This document shows, one piece after another, positions 17,578 to 26,144 of a stretch of DNA of 64,000 bases. Below the pieces are notes generated by a model that saw only the letters and a program-made list of their open reading frames with translations, was not told the DNA's origin and searched no databases. A program made the position numbers and the translations under genes. Position 1 is the stretch's first letter; each line of letters opens with the position of its first letter. This DNA comes from Arthrobacter sp. B6 (GTDB lineage: Bacteria; Actinomycetota; Actinomycetes; Actinomycetales; Micrococcaceae): positions 348,713 to 412,712 of the forward strand of contig NZ_KV467169.1 in the NCBI RefSeq assembly GCF_001663775.1, given 5' to 3'.

Positions 17578-17655
17578 TCTGCCACGCCGCGCGGCGGTGT
17601 TTGTTGCCGCGCGGCGGGCCGCAGCTTGGCGCTCCGCAGCACGCAGGCAGTGCCT

Positions 17656-18204
17656 TCAGGTCGCCGCTCCTGCGAGCTCGCCGGTTTCAGTGTCCACTGA
17701 AACGTAGCTGCCGGTGGCATCCTCGAAAACGATGTCCTCCGGCGTGCCGTCTTCCTCCGGGTAGTCGTCCGGACCGGAGTCCACGCCTGCCGGGTCATAG
17801 CCGTCGCTGCCGGACCGGGCGGAAGTCTCAGAGTCCGGCAATTCATTCTTCGGCGTCCGGATGTAATTGGCGGAGCCCCACTTAAGGTCGTGGCCCACGG
17901 CATCGGCGGTGATTTCGGCCTTGTGATAGATGCGTCCGTCCCGCTCCCAGCTTGCCAGCTTCAGCCTGCCGACCACGATGACCCGCTGGCCCTTCTTGAT
18001 GCTGCAGCCCATGTTCCCGGCCAGTTGGCGATACCCCTGGACCGTGAACCAGTTCATGTTGTCCTCGATCCACGTGCCCGAGGCTTTGTCGAAATGACGG
18101 GACGGGGACCCCAGCCGGAACGATGCCGTCCCAATGCCGGTGGTGGTGGTGGACGTGGTGACGTCCGTGGCCACAAAGCCCCGGATGGTAATGATGTCGG
18201 TCAT
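17656..18204 (-). CDS. Single-stranded DNA-binding protein, paralogous form
   Basis: 182 residues from ATG at 18204 (MTDIITIRGFVATDVTT). An OB-fold occupies about 1-115, with SFRLGSPSR, NWFTVQGYRQLAGN and KKGQRVIVVGRLKLASWERDGR. The acidic tail is rich in Asp/Glu, but the protein ends VDTETGELAGAAT and lacks the DDDIPF tip that bacterial SSBs use to recruit partners. It is not next to rpsF/rpsR, where the main ssb usually lies. It is probably a secondary SSB with a role in competence, repair or recombination. Confidence 0.85.
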   Translation of the reverse strand: MTDIITIRGFVATDVTTSTTTTGIGTASFRLGSPSRHFDKASGTWIEDNMNWFTVQGYRQLAGNMGCSIKKGQRVIVVGRLKLASWERDGRIYHKAEITADAVGHDLKWGSANYIRTPKNELPDSETSARSGSDGYDPAGVDSGPDDYPEEDGTPEDIVFEDATGSYVSVDTETGELAGAAT

Positions 18205-18410
18205 GATCGTGTCCTGTCTCGAAGGTGATGCCCTAGCGGGCAAAACCAGCTTCGCGCGGACGCCTTGCTGCCGCGAGGGGCGGATTTGCGTATGTGCACA
18301 ACGCAGCCAGGGACAGCACTGTGGAGGACAGGTGGCGCCGTGACGGCGCCGGGACCCGGGGGCATGTAAACTTTTTTGAGGCATCCGAATATAGGTATCG
18401 GAGACCACGT

Positions 18411-18486
18411 GCCCCAGTAGCTCAGGGGATAGAGCAGCGGCCTTCTAATCCGCCGGTCGGGGGTTCGATTCCCTCCTGGGGCACCA
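18411..18486 (+). tRNA. tRNA-Arg (anticodon TCT)
   Basis: Acceptor GCCCCAG pairs with CTGGGGC, the discriminator is A, and CCA is encoded at 18484-18486. The anticodon loop is CTTCTAA, giving TCT. The last anticodon-stem pair (C31/T39) is a mismatch. Confidence 0.95.
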
Positions 18487-18492
18487 GCAAAT

Positions 18493-18539
18493 GCACTGAG
18501 GCTTCGGCCTGCGGATGACGCAGGCCGAAGCCTCAGTGC
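18493..18539. terminator. Terminator between tRNA-Arg and xylR
   Basis: A perfect 21-bp inverted repeat, starting GCACTGAGGCTTCGGCCTGC, with a 5-nt loop. It lies between the tRNA and the end of the convergent ROK regulator gene. The T run after it is weak (TTGTGG). Confidence 0.8.
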
Positions 18540-18575
18540 TTGTGGTGACGTTCCGCCCGCTGGTTGCGGGAGGGC

Positions 18576-19868
18576 TCACGGCGCCTGGCCGGAGAGCCGA
18601 TGCGGGGCTTCCACAAGGGAACGGACAACGCTGCCGGCCGCACCCAGCAGCGCGCCTGCCTGCCCCACTGCCGACACGCTGATGTGCTCGGGCAGGATCT
18701 TGCCAGGTGCGTATCTTTCCAGGCTTTCCGACAGCGACGGCCTGACCCATTCCCCCAATATGGCGAAGTGGCCGCCCAGCACCACTGACGAGATATTCAG
18801 CAGCCGGACGGTGGAAGCGACCGCCACACCGAGGTAATGGCCGGCACGCGCGACTGCGGCAAGCGCGTCCCCGTCGCCGGCCGCGAGCGCCGCCAGCAAC
18901 TGGGCCAGGCTCTCGGATCTGGAGGGGCCTGGCAGTGCTGGACCGGAGGCAAGGCGCGAAGCCGCCGGCCCCGCGGGTGGGGTCTGTGCGGGAATTCCCG
19001 CGGCGGCAAAAATCGCGTCCTGGCCGGCCACGGTTTCAAGGCAGCCCGTGCCGCCGCAGGAACAGACTGTTCCCTCGGGCTGGACGACCACATGCCCGAG
19101 TTCGCCGGCATGCCCGTGGGGGCCGGTAAACAGTTCAGAGCCGATCACCAGACCGCCGCCCACGCCCACCTCGCCGGACACAAACAGGAAGTCCGCGTCC
19201 CCGGCAGGACGGTATCGCAGCTCGGCAAGGGCAGCGGCGTTGGCCTCGTTGAAAAGCCTGGTGCCCAGTGGCACGTGCGGCAACAGGGCACCCAGGTCCA
19301 GGGTCTCTGAGTCCCAGCCGAGGTTGGGAGCCGTGATGACTGTGCCGGTTTGGTCGTCAACGAGCCCGGGAACGGCGAGCCCGCCGCCGAGAACGCGGAC
19401 CCCCCGGGCCTCCGCCGCGCCCCGGAGCCCGGCGGCGAGGTCCGCCAGCGCTGCGGCTACGGAACCGGGCGTGGCGGTGCGGTTGTCCTGCTCCCGCAAT
19501 TCCTGGAGCAACAGGTTGCCTGCCAAGTCCATCACGCCCGCGGAGATGTAGTCGACGTTGATCTCCATCCCCATCACGCCCCTGGCCGGATTGAGCTCCA
19601 GCCCCACGCCTGGCCGTCCTCGTTCCCCCTGCGGATTCAGCCCGATTTCACGGACAATCCCGGCATCGAGGAGGTCCAGCACCAGGCTCGATACAGATGC
19701 TTTCGTGAGACCTGTGAAGGCAGCGACCTGGGCGCGGGTCAGGTGCGTGCCTGACCCGGACTGCGCGATCCGCCCCAGTACCAGGGCCAGGTTTCCGCGG
19801 CGGACGTCTCCCATGCTTCCCGGGGCCCCCGCCTCGGAGGTGCCGGCAGCCGGCGCTGATTTGGCCAT
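18576..19868 (-). CDS. xylR: ROK-family transcriptional repressor, probable xylose repressor
   Basis: 430 residues. A winged-helix DNA-binding domain lies near residues 25-85, with LTRAQVAAFTGLTKASVSSLVLDLLDAGIV. A ROK sugar-sensing domain follows, with LGGGLAVPGLVD and the zinc motif CSCGGTGCLE near residue 270. It is divergent from xylA, and an operator-like repeat overlaps the xylA promoter. By analogy with other XylR proteins it should be released by xylose. Confidence 0.9.
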   Translation of the reverse strand: MAKSAPAAGTSEAGAPGSMGDVRRGNLALVLGRIAQSGSGTHLTRAQVAAFTGLTKASVSSLVLDLLDAGIVREIGLNPQGERGRPGVGLELNPARGVMGMEINVDYISAGVMDLAGNLLLQELREQDNRTATPGSVAAALADLAAGLRGAAEARGVRVLGGGLAVPGLVDDQTGTVITAPNLGWDSETLDLGALLPHVPLGTRLFNEANAAALAELRYRPAGDADFLFVSGEVGVGGGLVIGSELFTGPHGHAGELGHVVVQPEGTVCSCGGTGCLETVAGQDAIFAAAGIPAQTPPAGPAASRLASGPALPGPSRSESLAQLLAALAAGDGDALAAVARAGHYLGVAVASTVRLLNISSVVLGGHFAILGEWVRPSLSESLERYAPGKILPEHISVSAVGQAGALLGAAGSVVRSLVEAPHRLSGQAP

Positions 19869-19915
19869 CCGGCCCTCCTTTTGAAGTTCATGCCCATCGG
19901 GCAGTCCTCATCCTA

Positions 19916-19943
19916 TTGACCATAGCTCATGGCCGCTTATATA
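19916..19943 (+). promoter_or_regulatory. Probable xylAB promoter
   Basis: A -35-like TTGACC at 19916-19921 and a -10-like TATATA at 19938-19943 are separated by 16 nt. They lie about 60 nt upstream of the xylA start. Confidence 0.6.
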
Positions 19944-19963
19944 GTTCAAGCAATAAACTAACT
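19939..19963. promoter_or_regulatory. Probable XylR operator
   Basis: The imperfect inverted repeat TAGTT-N9-AACTA (19942-19960) lies within ATATAGTTCAAGCAATAAAC and the following TAAC. It resembles XylR operators of the form TTAGTTTGTT...AACAAACTAA. It overlaps the -10 element and expected transcription start of xylA, which suits repression. Confidence 0.6.
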
Positions 19964-20003
19964 AGCGGGAACGATGGTTCCCCTCCAAGTGCAAGGACGC
20001 ATC

Positions 20004-21191
20004 ATGACTCTTACGCCCACCCCCGGCGACAAGTTCACCTTCGGCCTCTGGACCGTGGGCTGGACAGGAGCGGACCCCTTCGGAGTTGCCACCCGGAAAC
20101 CCTTGGACCCTGTGGAGGCAGTCCACAAGCTCAGCGAACTGGGCGCATACGGCATAACCTTCCACGACAACGACCTGGTCCCGTTCGACGCGTCGGTCTC
20201 TGAGCGCGAGCTGATCCTCAAGAACTTTAAGGCCGCCCTGGCCGAGACGGGCCTCAAAACCCCCATGGTGACCACCAACCTCTTCAGCCATCCGGTCTTC
20301 AAGGACGGCGGCTTCACCTCCAATGACCGCTCCGTCCGCCGCTTCGCCCTGAGCAAGGTCCTGCAGAACATCGACCTCGCCGCCGAGCTGGGCGCCGAGA
20401 CCTTCGTCATGTGGGGCGGCCGCGAAGGCAGCGAATATGACGGCTCCAAGGACCTGTCCGCCGCGCTGGACCGCATGAAGGAAGGCGTCGACACCGCCGC
20501 CGCTTACATCAAGGACAAGGGCTACGGCCTGCGCATCGCCCTGGAGCCCAAGCCCAACGAGCCCCGCGGCGACATCTTCCTGCCCACCGTCGGACACGGA
20601 CTGGCCTTCATCGCCCAGCTCGAACATGGCGACATCGTGGGCCTCAACCCCGAGACCGGCCACGAGCAGATGGCCGGTCTGAACTTCACCCACGGCATCG
20701 CCCAGGCCCTCTGGGCAGGGAAGCTGTTCCACATCGACCTCAACGGCCAGCGCGGCATCAAATACGACCAGGACCTGGTCTTCGGCCACGGCGACCTTAC
20801 CAGCGCCTTCTTCACCGTCGACCTGCTCGAAAACGGGTTCCCCAACGGTGGTCCCAAGTACGACGGCCCTCGGCACTTCGATTACAAGCCCTCCCGTACC
20901 GACGGCTACGACGGCGTGTGGGAATCCGCGAAGTCCAACATGGCCATGTACCTCCTGCTCAAGGAACGCGCCCTCGCCTTCCGGGCCGACCCTGACGTGC
21001 AGGAGGCCCTGAAGACCTCCGGCGTGTTCGAGCTCGGCGAACCGACCCTTGCCGCCGGTGAGTCCACAGCGGACCTGCTCGCTGACGCGTCCGCCTTCGC
21101 GGAGTTCGACGCCGATGCCGCCGCCGAGCGCTCCTTCGCCTTCGTGCGGCTCAACCAGCTGGCCATCGAGCACCTGCTCAACGCCCGCTAG
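20004..21191 (+). CDS. xylA: Xylose isomerase
   Basis: Converts D-xylose to D-xylulose. 395 residues from ATG at 20004 (MTLTPTPGDKFTFGLWTVGW), with AAGGA at 19993-19997; an in-frame start 30 nt upstream lacks such support. Active-site landmarks include the His in TFHDNDLVPF, the metal-binding EPKPNEPRGD segment and NPETGHEQMAG. The length matches the short class I isomerases of actinobacteria. xylB follows 83 nt downstream. Confidence 0.97.
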   Translation: MTLTPTPGDKFTFGLWTVGWTGADPFGVATRKPLDPVEAVHKLSELGAYGITFHDNDLVPFDASVSERELILKNFKAALAETGLKTPMVTTNLFSHPVFKDGGFTSNDRSVRRFALSKVLQNIDLAAELGAETFVMWGGREGSEYDGSKDLSAALDRMKEGVDTAAAYIKDKGYGLRIALEPKPNEPRGDIFLPTVGHGLAFIAQLEHGDIVGLNPETGHEQMAGLNFTHGIAQALWAGKLFHIDLNGQRGIKYDQDLVFGHGDLTSAFFTVDLLENGFPNGGPKYDGPRHFDYKPSRTDGYDGVWESAKSNMAMYLLLKERALAFRADPDVQEALKTSGVFELGEPTLAAGESTADLLADASAFAEFDADAAAERSFAFVRLNQLAIEHLLNAR

Positions 21192-21222
21192 GCCGCAGGC
21201 ACCCAACCAACAGCACCACGGC

Positions 21223-21251
21223 GCCGCCGGATCAGGACAAGATCCGGCGGC
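21223..21251 (+). promoter_or_regulatory. Hairpin in the xylA-xylB gap
   Basis: A perfect 11-bp stem (GCCGCCGGATC / GATCCGGCGGC) with a 7-nt loop and no U tract. It probably stabilises or partly attenuates the xylA end of the operon transcript. Confidence 0.5.
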
Positions 21252-21274
21252 ACCGGCGCATCAAAAGGAACCCC

Positions 21275-22696
21275 ATGGCCCTCGTAGCCGGAATCGACAG
21301 CTCCACCCAGTCCTGCAAGGTAGTGATCCGTGACCCGGACACGGGCGAGTTGGTGCGCCAGGGCCGCGCCAGCCATCCCGAAGGAAGCGAAGTCCACCCC
21401 GACCACTGGTGGAACGCGCTGCAGGCCGCAATCAGCCAGGCAGGCGGACTCGCCGACGTCAGCGCCATCTCCGTCGGCGGCCAGCAGCACGGCATGGTGT
21501 GCCTCGACGCGACCGGTGATGTCATCCGGCCGGCACTGCTGTGGAACGACACCAGGAGTGCTCCCGCCGCCCTGGAACTGATCCGGGAGGCCGGCGACGG
21601 CGACTCGGCCGCAGGTGCCCGCTACTGGTCCCGCGCCACGGGAACTGTTCCGGTTGCGTCCCTGACCATCACCAAACTGCGCTGGCTCGCAGACAATGAA
21701 CCGGCAAACGCAGAACGCGTTGCCGCCCTTTGCCTGCCCCACGACTGGCTCTCCTGGCGCCTGGCTGGCTTCGGTCCCGGCAGCGGCGAGGCGGGCCTGG
21801 CCGCACTCCGTACCGACCGCTCAGACGCCTCGGGCACAGGCTACTACTCCGCCTCCTCCGGCGAGTACCTTCCCGACGCCCTCCAAAGGTCCCTTGGCCA
21901 CGTCCCCCGCCTTCCCGCCGTCGTCGGTCCGCTGGACATCGCCGGGAAAACCCCGGAAGGGGCGCTCATCGGACCGGGTGCCGGGGACAATGCCGCCGCG
22001 GCGCTTGGCGTCGGCGCGGACGTGGGGGACGTAGTCATTTCGCTGGGTACCTCGGGAACTGTCTTTGCGGTATCGGACACCCCGACGGCCGATGCATCGG
22101 GGCTCGTCGCAGGATTCGCGGACGCCACGGGCCACTACCTGCCGCTCGCCTGCACGCTCAATGCAACACGGGTCTTCGACGCCACCGCCGCCCTGCTCGA
22201 TGTCAACCTGGAGGAATTCAATGAGCTGGCATTGGCGGCTCCCGCAGGAGCCGGAGGCCTGACACTGGTTCCTTACTTTGACGGCGAGCGGACACCCAAC
22301 CTTCCGGAGGCGGCAGGATCCCTGCACGGCATCACCCGGGCGAACTACACCCCGGCGAACCTGGCGCGCGCCGCCGTCGAAGGCGTGGTGTGCTCGCTTG
22401 CTGACGGCCTCGCGGCCCTGCAGTCGCAGGGCGTAGACGCCCGGCGGGTCATCCTGGTCGGCGGAGGAGCGCAGTCGCCTGCCGTGCAGTTGGCGGCCAG
22501 CCAGCTGCTTGGCCTTCCTGCCTTTGTCCCCACACCCGGCGAGTACGTGGCCGACGGCGCCGCCCGCCAGGCAGCCGCCCTACTGGCCGGCACTTTCCCG
22601 GACTGGACCCTCAGCGGCGTGGAATTGCCGGCGGAATCTTCCGACGGCGGTGTCCTCTACAGGTACCGCAGGCACGCCGCCGCCTACCTCGCCTAA
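21275..22696 (+). CDS. xylB: Xylulokinase (FGGY carbohydrate kinase)
   Basis: Phosphorylates D-xylulose to xylulose-5-phosphate for the pentose phosphate pathway. 473 residues. The ATPase-fold phosphate-1 motif is GIDSSTQSCK, the substrate-loop motif is GQQHGMV, and VISLGTSGTVFA and LVGGGAQSPAVQ mark the C-terminal domain. AAAAGGAA precedes the ATG. A terminator follows at 22741. Confidence 0.95.
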   Translation: MALVAGIDSSTQSCKVVIRDPDTGELVRQGRASHPEGSEVHPDHWWNALQAAISQAGGLADVSAISVGGQQHGMVCLDATGDVIRPALLWNDTRSAPAALELIREAGDGDSAAGARYWSRATGTVPVASLTITKLRWLADNEPANAERVAALCLPHDWLSWRLAGFGPGSGEAGLAALRTDRSDASGTGYYSASSGEYLPDALQRSLGHVPRLPAVVGPLDIAGKTPEGALIGPGAGDNAAAALGVGADVGDVVISLGTSGTVFAVSDTPTADASGLVAGFADATGHYLPLACTLNATRVFDATAALLDVNLEEFNELALAAPAGAGGLTLVPYFDGERTPNLPEAAGSLHGITRANYTPANLARAAVEGVVCSLADGLAALQSQGVDARRVILVGGGAQSPAVQLAASQLLGLPAFVPTPGEYVADGAARQAAALLAGTFPDWTLSGVELPAESSDGGVLYRYRRHAAAYLA

Positions 22697-22740
22697 GTCC
22701 GGCAACAGAACACGGCCCGAGTGCCCGGCGGCAAATTCAA

Positions 22741-22778
22741 AAGGACCTGCACCGCGAAGGCGGTGCAGGTCCTTTTTT
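22741..22778. terminator. Terminator after xylB
   Basis: A 14-bp stem (AAGGACCTGCACCG / CGGTGCAGGTCCTT), 6-nt loop, then a T6 run. An A run on the left side allows it to work for the convergent gene at 22833 too. Confidence 0.92.
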
Positions 22779-22832
22779 GGTGGGGCGCAGGCGCCTGCCG
22801 TGACGTAGCAGGCGCCCGCGGTCTGCATCAGG

Positions 22833-23672
22833 TCAGGCGTACGGAAGTACCAGCTCCGCGTAGCGCTCCTTGACCGTGGAAAGGACGATATGGCCATCCG
22901 TATCCCAGATCTCCTGATTGAAGATTTCGACTTCGATGTCGCCGGTGTATCCGGCGTCCCGGACCCAGGTGCCGATGGTGGCGAAGTCAATGACGCCGTC
23001 GCCCATGTATCCCCGCGACAGTAGCGGATCCGCGGCGATGGGCATGTTGAAGTCGCACACCTGATAGGACGCGATTCGGTCTTCCCGGCCGGCGCGTTCA
23101 ATCTGTGTCTTGAGCTCCGGGTCCCACCAGACGTGGAAGGTGTCGACGGCGACGCCAACATCCTTCGTGTCGAACGGGGCCGCGAGGTCCAGGGCTTGCC
23201 CCAGGGTGGAGATCAGGGCACGGTCCGCGGCGTACATCGGGTGCAGGGGTTCGAGCACCAGCCGGATCCCGTTCTCGGAGGCGAACGGGACAAGGTCGGC
23301 GAGACGGTCGGCGACGCGCTGGCGGGCAGCCACCACGTCCTTCTCCCCCGGCGCCAGACCGCCGACCACCAGGAAGAGTTCCCGCGTGTCCAGCGCCGCG
23401 GCTTCGAGGATCGCCGCGCGGTTGTCAGCGAGTGCGGCGGCCTGGCCTTCAGCGTCGGCTGCTGTCAGGAAACCGCCGCGGCAAAGCGAGGAGACCCGGA
23501 GGCCGGCGTCCTTAATCAGCTTGGCGGCCTTGTCCAGCCCAGCTTCGGCAACGCGGTCACGCCATGGGCCGATCGACGGAATGCCGGCATTGACGCAGCC
23601 GTCGACGACCTGCGCGAGGGTCCACTTCTTGGTGGTGGCGCTGTTGATCGCAAGGCGCGAGAAATCGCTCAT
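22833..23672 (-). CDS. Sugar phosphate isomerase/epimerase-family TIM-barrel protein
   Basis: 279 residues of the AP-endonuclease-2 TIM-barrel superfamily. The metal-site landmarks are LVLEPLHPM (Glu), VDTFHVWWDP (His/Asp) and the Glu in IEVEIFNQEIW near the end. Family members isomerise or epimerise free sugars, keto-sugars and inosose. The gene is last in a three-gene minus-strand operon; its start overlaps the preceding DUF993 stop by 4 nt. The specific substrate is unknown. Confidence 0.88.
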   Translation of the reverse strand: MSDFSRLAINSATTKKWTLAQVVDGCVNAGIPSIGPWRDRVAEAGLDKAAKLIKDAGLRVSSLCRGGFLTAADAEGQAAALADNRAAILEAAALDTRELFLVVGGLAPGEKDVVAARQRVADRLADLVPFASENGIRLVLEPLHPMYAADRALISTLGQALDLAAPFDTKDVGVAVDTFHVWWDPELKTQIERAGREDRIASYQVCDFNMPIAADPLLSRGYMGDGVIDFATIGTWVRDAGYTGDIEVEIFNQEIWDTDGHIVLSTVKERYAELVLPYA

Positions 23673-24883
23673 ACTCCCACTCCGTTGATCCGCAGGTAGT
23701 CCGACATCCGGAAGGCGGCCAGGGCCGGGTCCTTCAGCAGTCCGGCCTGGTCGGCCAGTTCGAAGGTTTTTGCCAGGTGCACCACGGAGCGGCCGGAGTG
23801 CAGGCCGCCCACCATCTGGAAGCCAGGCTGCTTGCCGTTGAGCCAGGACATAAAGGCAATCCCGGTCTTGTAGTAGAACGTGGGAGCGCTGAAGATGTGC
23901 TTGCCCAGTTCCCGCGTTGAATCGAGGATGGCCCGCGCCTTGGCGGCGTCCCCGGCGTCGTAGTGCTGCAGCGCAACGGAAGCCGCGGGGTAGATGGCTG
24001 CGAAGATGCCCAGCAAGGCATCCGAGTGGTGGCTGCCGTCGCCGTCGATCAGTTCCGGATAATTGAAGTCGTCGCCCGTGTACAGGCGGACGCCCTCAGG
24101 AAGCACGGCACGGAGTGCCACTTCATGGCCGGCATCCAGCAGGGACACCTTGACGCCGTCCACCTTGGCCGCGTTGTCACGGATCAGGGACAGGAATGTC
24201 TCGGTGGCGGCAGCGACGTCGTCGTTGCCCCAGTAGCCGGCCAGCGCCGGATCGAACATTGTCCCGAGCCAGTGCAGGATGACGGGCTGGTCCACTTCCT
24301 GAAGAAGAGTCGAATACACCTTCAGGTAGTCTTCCGGACCGGTGGCCACCCGGGCCAGTGCCCGGGAGGCCATCAGGATGACCTTGGGCCCGGCCTCACT
24401 GACGACGGCGATCTGCTCACGGTAGGCGTCCAGGACTGCTGCCAGTCCGGCCTCGCCTGTGGGCAGCGTGGCGATATCCAGCTGGTCGGTGCCCGCGCCG
24501 CAGGAGACGAGGTCGCGCACGGTTTTGCCGGCGGTCGCGGCATTGCCCGAGGAGACCACCGAAGCAGCCTCGACGCCGGTGCGTTTGATGAGCTGCTGGG
24601 TTGCGGCCCAGTCAAGGCCCATGCCGCGCTGGGCGGTATCCATGGCATCGGCAACACCGAGACCATAGGACCAGAGTTCATGCCGGTACGCCATGGTGGC
24701 GTCCCAGTCGAGCCGTGCCGGGGCACCCGGGGTGTTGTCGGCCAGTACCTCGGGAATAACGTGCGCTGCGGCGTAGGCGCGGCGGGCCGTGAGGGGGGCT
24801 GTGGGCTTGGCCCACGACGCACCGCCCTGGAGGCGGTACTCCCGGGTGCCGCCGTCATTGGAGGGAAGGATCAGCGAAGTCAT
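23669..24883 (-). CDS. DUF993-family protein, probable DHDPS/NAL-like class I aldolase
   Basis: 404 residues from ATG at 24883, which overlaps the preceding dehydrogenase stop by 1 nt. The fold seems to be the dihydrodipicolinate synthase/N-acetylneuraminate lyase barrel: VDGVKVSLLD has Lys245 where the Schiff-base lysine of that superfamily lies, and RLYTGDDFNYPEL at 266-278 matches the following sGdD motif. The region VILHWLGTMFDP at 201-212 corresponds to the strand that normally holds the catalytic Tyr, here replaced by His/Trp. The operon context suggests cleavage of an oxidised sugar. The true substrate is not established. Confidence 0.85.
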   Translation of the reverse strand: MTSLILPSNDGGTREYRLQGGASWAKPTAPLTARRAYAAAHVIPEVLADNTPGAPARLDWDATMAYRHELWSYGLGVADAMDTAQRGMGLDWAATQQLIKRTGVEAASVVSSGNAATAGKTVRDLVSCGAGTDQLDIATLPTGEAGLAAVLDAYREQIAVVSEAGPKVILMASRALARVATGPEDYLKVYSTLLQEVDQPVILHWLGTMFDPALAGYWGNDDVAAATETFLSLIRDNAAKVDGVKVSLLDAGHEVALRAVLPEGVRLYTGDDFNYPELIDGDGSHHSDALLGIFAAIYPAASVALQHYDAGDAAKARAILDSTRELGKHIFSAPTFYYKTGIAFMSWLNGKQPGFQMVGGLHSGRSVVHLAKTFELADQAGLLKDPALAAFRMSDYLRINGVGV

Positions 24884-26052
24884 CAGAGCGTGATCTCCGG
24901 GATGTCGATGGTGCGGCGTTCGTCGTTGGACTGCAGGCCCAGCTCGGCGAGCTGGACGCCGCGGGCCGCGGAGAGCAGGCCAAAGCGGTGTTCGCGGCCC
25001 GCTACGACGTCGCGGAGGAATTCTTCCCACTGAAGCTTGAAGCCGTTGTCCAGCTCAGCATTGGCCGGCACTTCCTGCCACTGGTCGCGGAAGGATTCCG
25101 TCACGGGCAGGTCCGGGTTCCAGACAGGCTTGGGGGTATGGGCGCGCTGCTGTGCAACACACTTGTTCAGGCCGGCAACGGCGGAGCCGTGCGTGCCGTC
25201 GATCTGGAACTCGACCAGTTCGTCGCGGTAGACGCGGACTGCCCAGCTGGAATTGATCTGGCCGATGACTTCGTCCCCGCCCGGGGTTTCGAGCTCAAAG
25301 ATGCCGTAGGAGGCGTCGTCGGCGGTGGCCTTGTATTCCTTGCCTGCTTCGTCCCAGCGCGCGGGGATGTGGGTGGCGGTCTTGGCGTTGACGCTCCGGA
25401 CCTTGCCGATGATGCCTTCGAGGACGTAGTTCCAGTGGCAGAACATGTCCGTGGTCATTCCGCCGCCGTCTTCCTTGCGGTAGTTCCAGGACGGGCGCTG
25501 CGCTGCCTGGACGTCGCCTTCGAAGACCCAGTAACCGAACTCGCCGCGGATGGACAGGATGCGGCCGAAGAAGCCTTCGTCAACAAGGCGGCGCAGCTTC
25601 ACCAGGCCGGGAAGGTACAGCTTGTCGTGCACAACGCCCGCGGTAACGCCGGCTTCCTTGCCGATGCGTGCCAGTTCGATGGCCTCTTCGAGTGTTTCCG
25701 CCGTGGGCTTCTCAGTGAAGATGTGCTTGCCGGCCAGCATTGCCTTCTTCAGCGTCGCGGCGCGGAGGCTGGTCATGGACGCATCGAAGATGACGTCCAC
25801 GGTGGGGTCGTTGATCACGGAATCGAGGTCCGTGGTCCACTCCGCCACCTTGTGCAGTTCTGCGAGCTCACGGATCTTGGCTTCGTTGCGGCCCACCAGG
25901 ATGGGTTCGATCTGGACCCTGGTGCCGTCCTCCAGCGTGAAGCCTCCGGCGTCACGGATCGGAAGGATGGAACGCAGCAGGTGCTGGCGGTAACCCATCC
26001 GGCCGGTGATGCCGTTCATGGCAATGCGGATCGTCTTTGTTTCGAAGCCCAT
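24883..26052 (-). CDS. Gfo/Idh/MocA-family sugar dehydrogenase
   Basis: 389 residues. An N-terminal Rossmann domain begins IRIAMNGITGRMGYRQH, with an unusual NGITGRMG in place of GxGxxG. The conserved EKPTAE motif (Lys-Pro) near residue 117 and a C-terminal alpha/beta substrate domain mark the family, which oxidises sugar or inositol hydroxyls with NAD(P). It is the first gene of the operon with DUF993 and the TIM-barrel gene. LacI-type operators in the divergent gap suggest control by the adjacent regulator. Confidence 0.9.
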   Translation of the reverse strand: MGFETKTIRIAMNGITGRMGYRQHLLRSILPIRDAGGFTLEDGTRVQIEPILVGRNEAKIRELAELHKVAEWTTDLDSVINDPTVDVIFDASMTSLRAATLKKAMLAGKHIFTEKPTAETLEEAIELARIGKEAGVTAGVVHDKLYLPGLVKLRRLVDEGFFGRILSIRGEFGYWVFEGDVQAAQRPSWNYRKEDGGGMTTDMFCHWNYVLEGIIGKVRSVNAKTATHIPARWDEAGKEYKATADDASYGIFELETPGGDEVIGQINSSWAVRVYRDELVEFQIDGTHGSAVAGLNKCVAQQRAHTPKPVWNPDLPVTESFRDQWQEVPANAELDNGFKLQWEEFLRDVVAGREHRFGLLSAARGVQLAELGLQSNDERRTIDIPEITL

Positions 26053-26094
26053 GTGTCCTCCACGGTGAGTGAGCAGTGTTACTCAAGCTGATTC

Positions 26095-26110
26095 GGGAAA
26101 GCGCATTCCC
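26095..26110. promoter_or_regulatory. Putative LacI-family operator 1
   Basis: GGGAAAGCGCATTCCC is a nearly perfect palindrome of the AAGCGCTT type. It lies 43 nt upstream of the dehydrogenase start, where a bound repressor would block its promoter. Confidence 0.6.
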
Positions 26111-26144
26111 ACTGCATCCATTCTGCACCCACCGGCCGCGAATT

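Noticed and set aside
26069..26087. A HAIR-like (HspR) element, GTGAGT...ACTCAAG
   Set aside because: The spacer is 10 rather than 7 nt and the left half lacks CTTGAGT; the flanking genes are not heat-shock genes.
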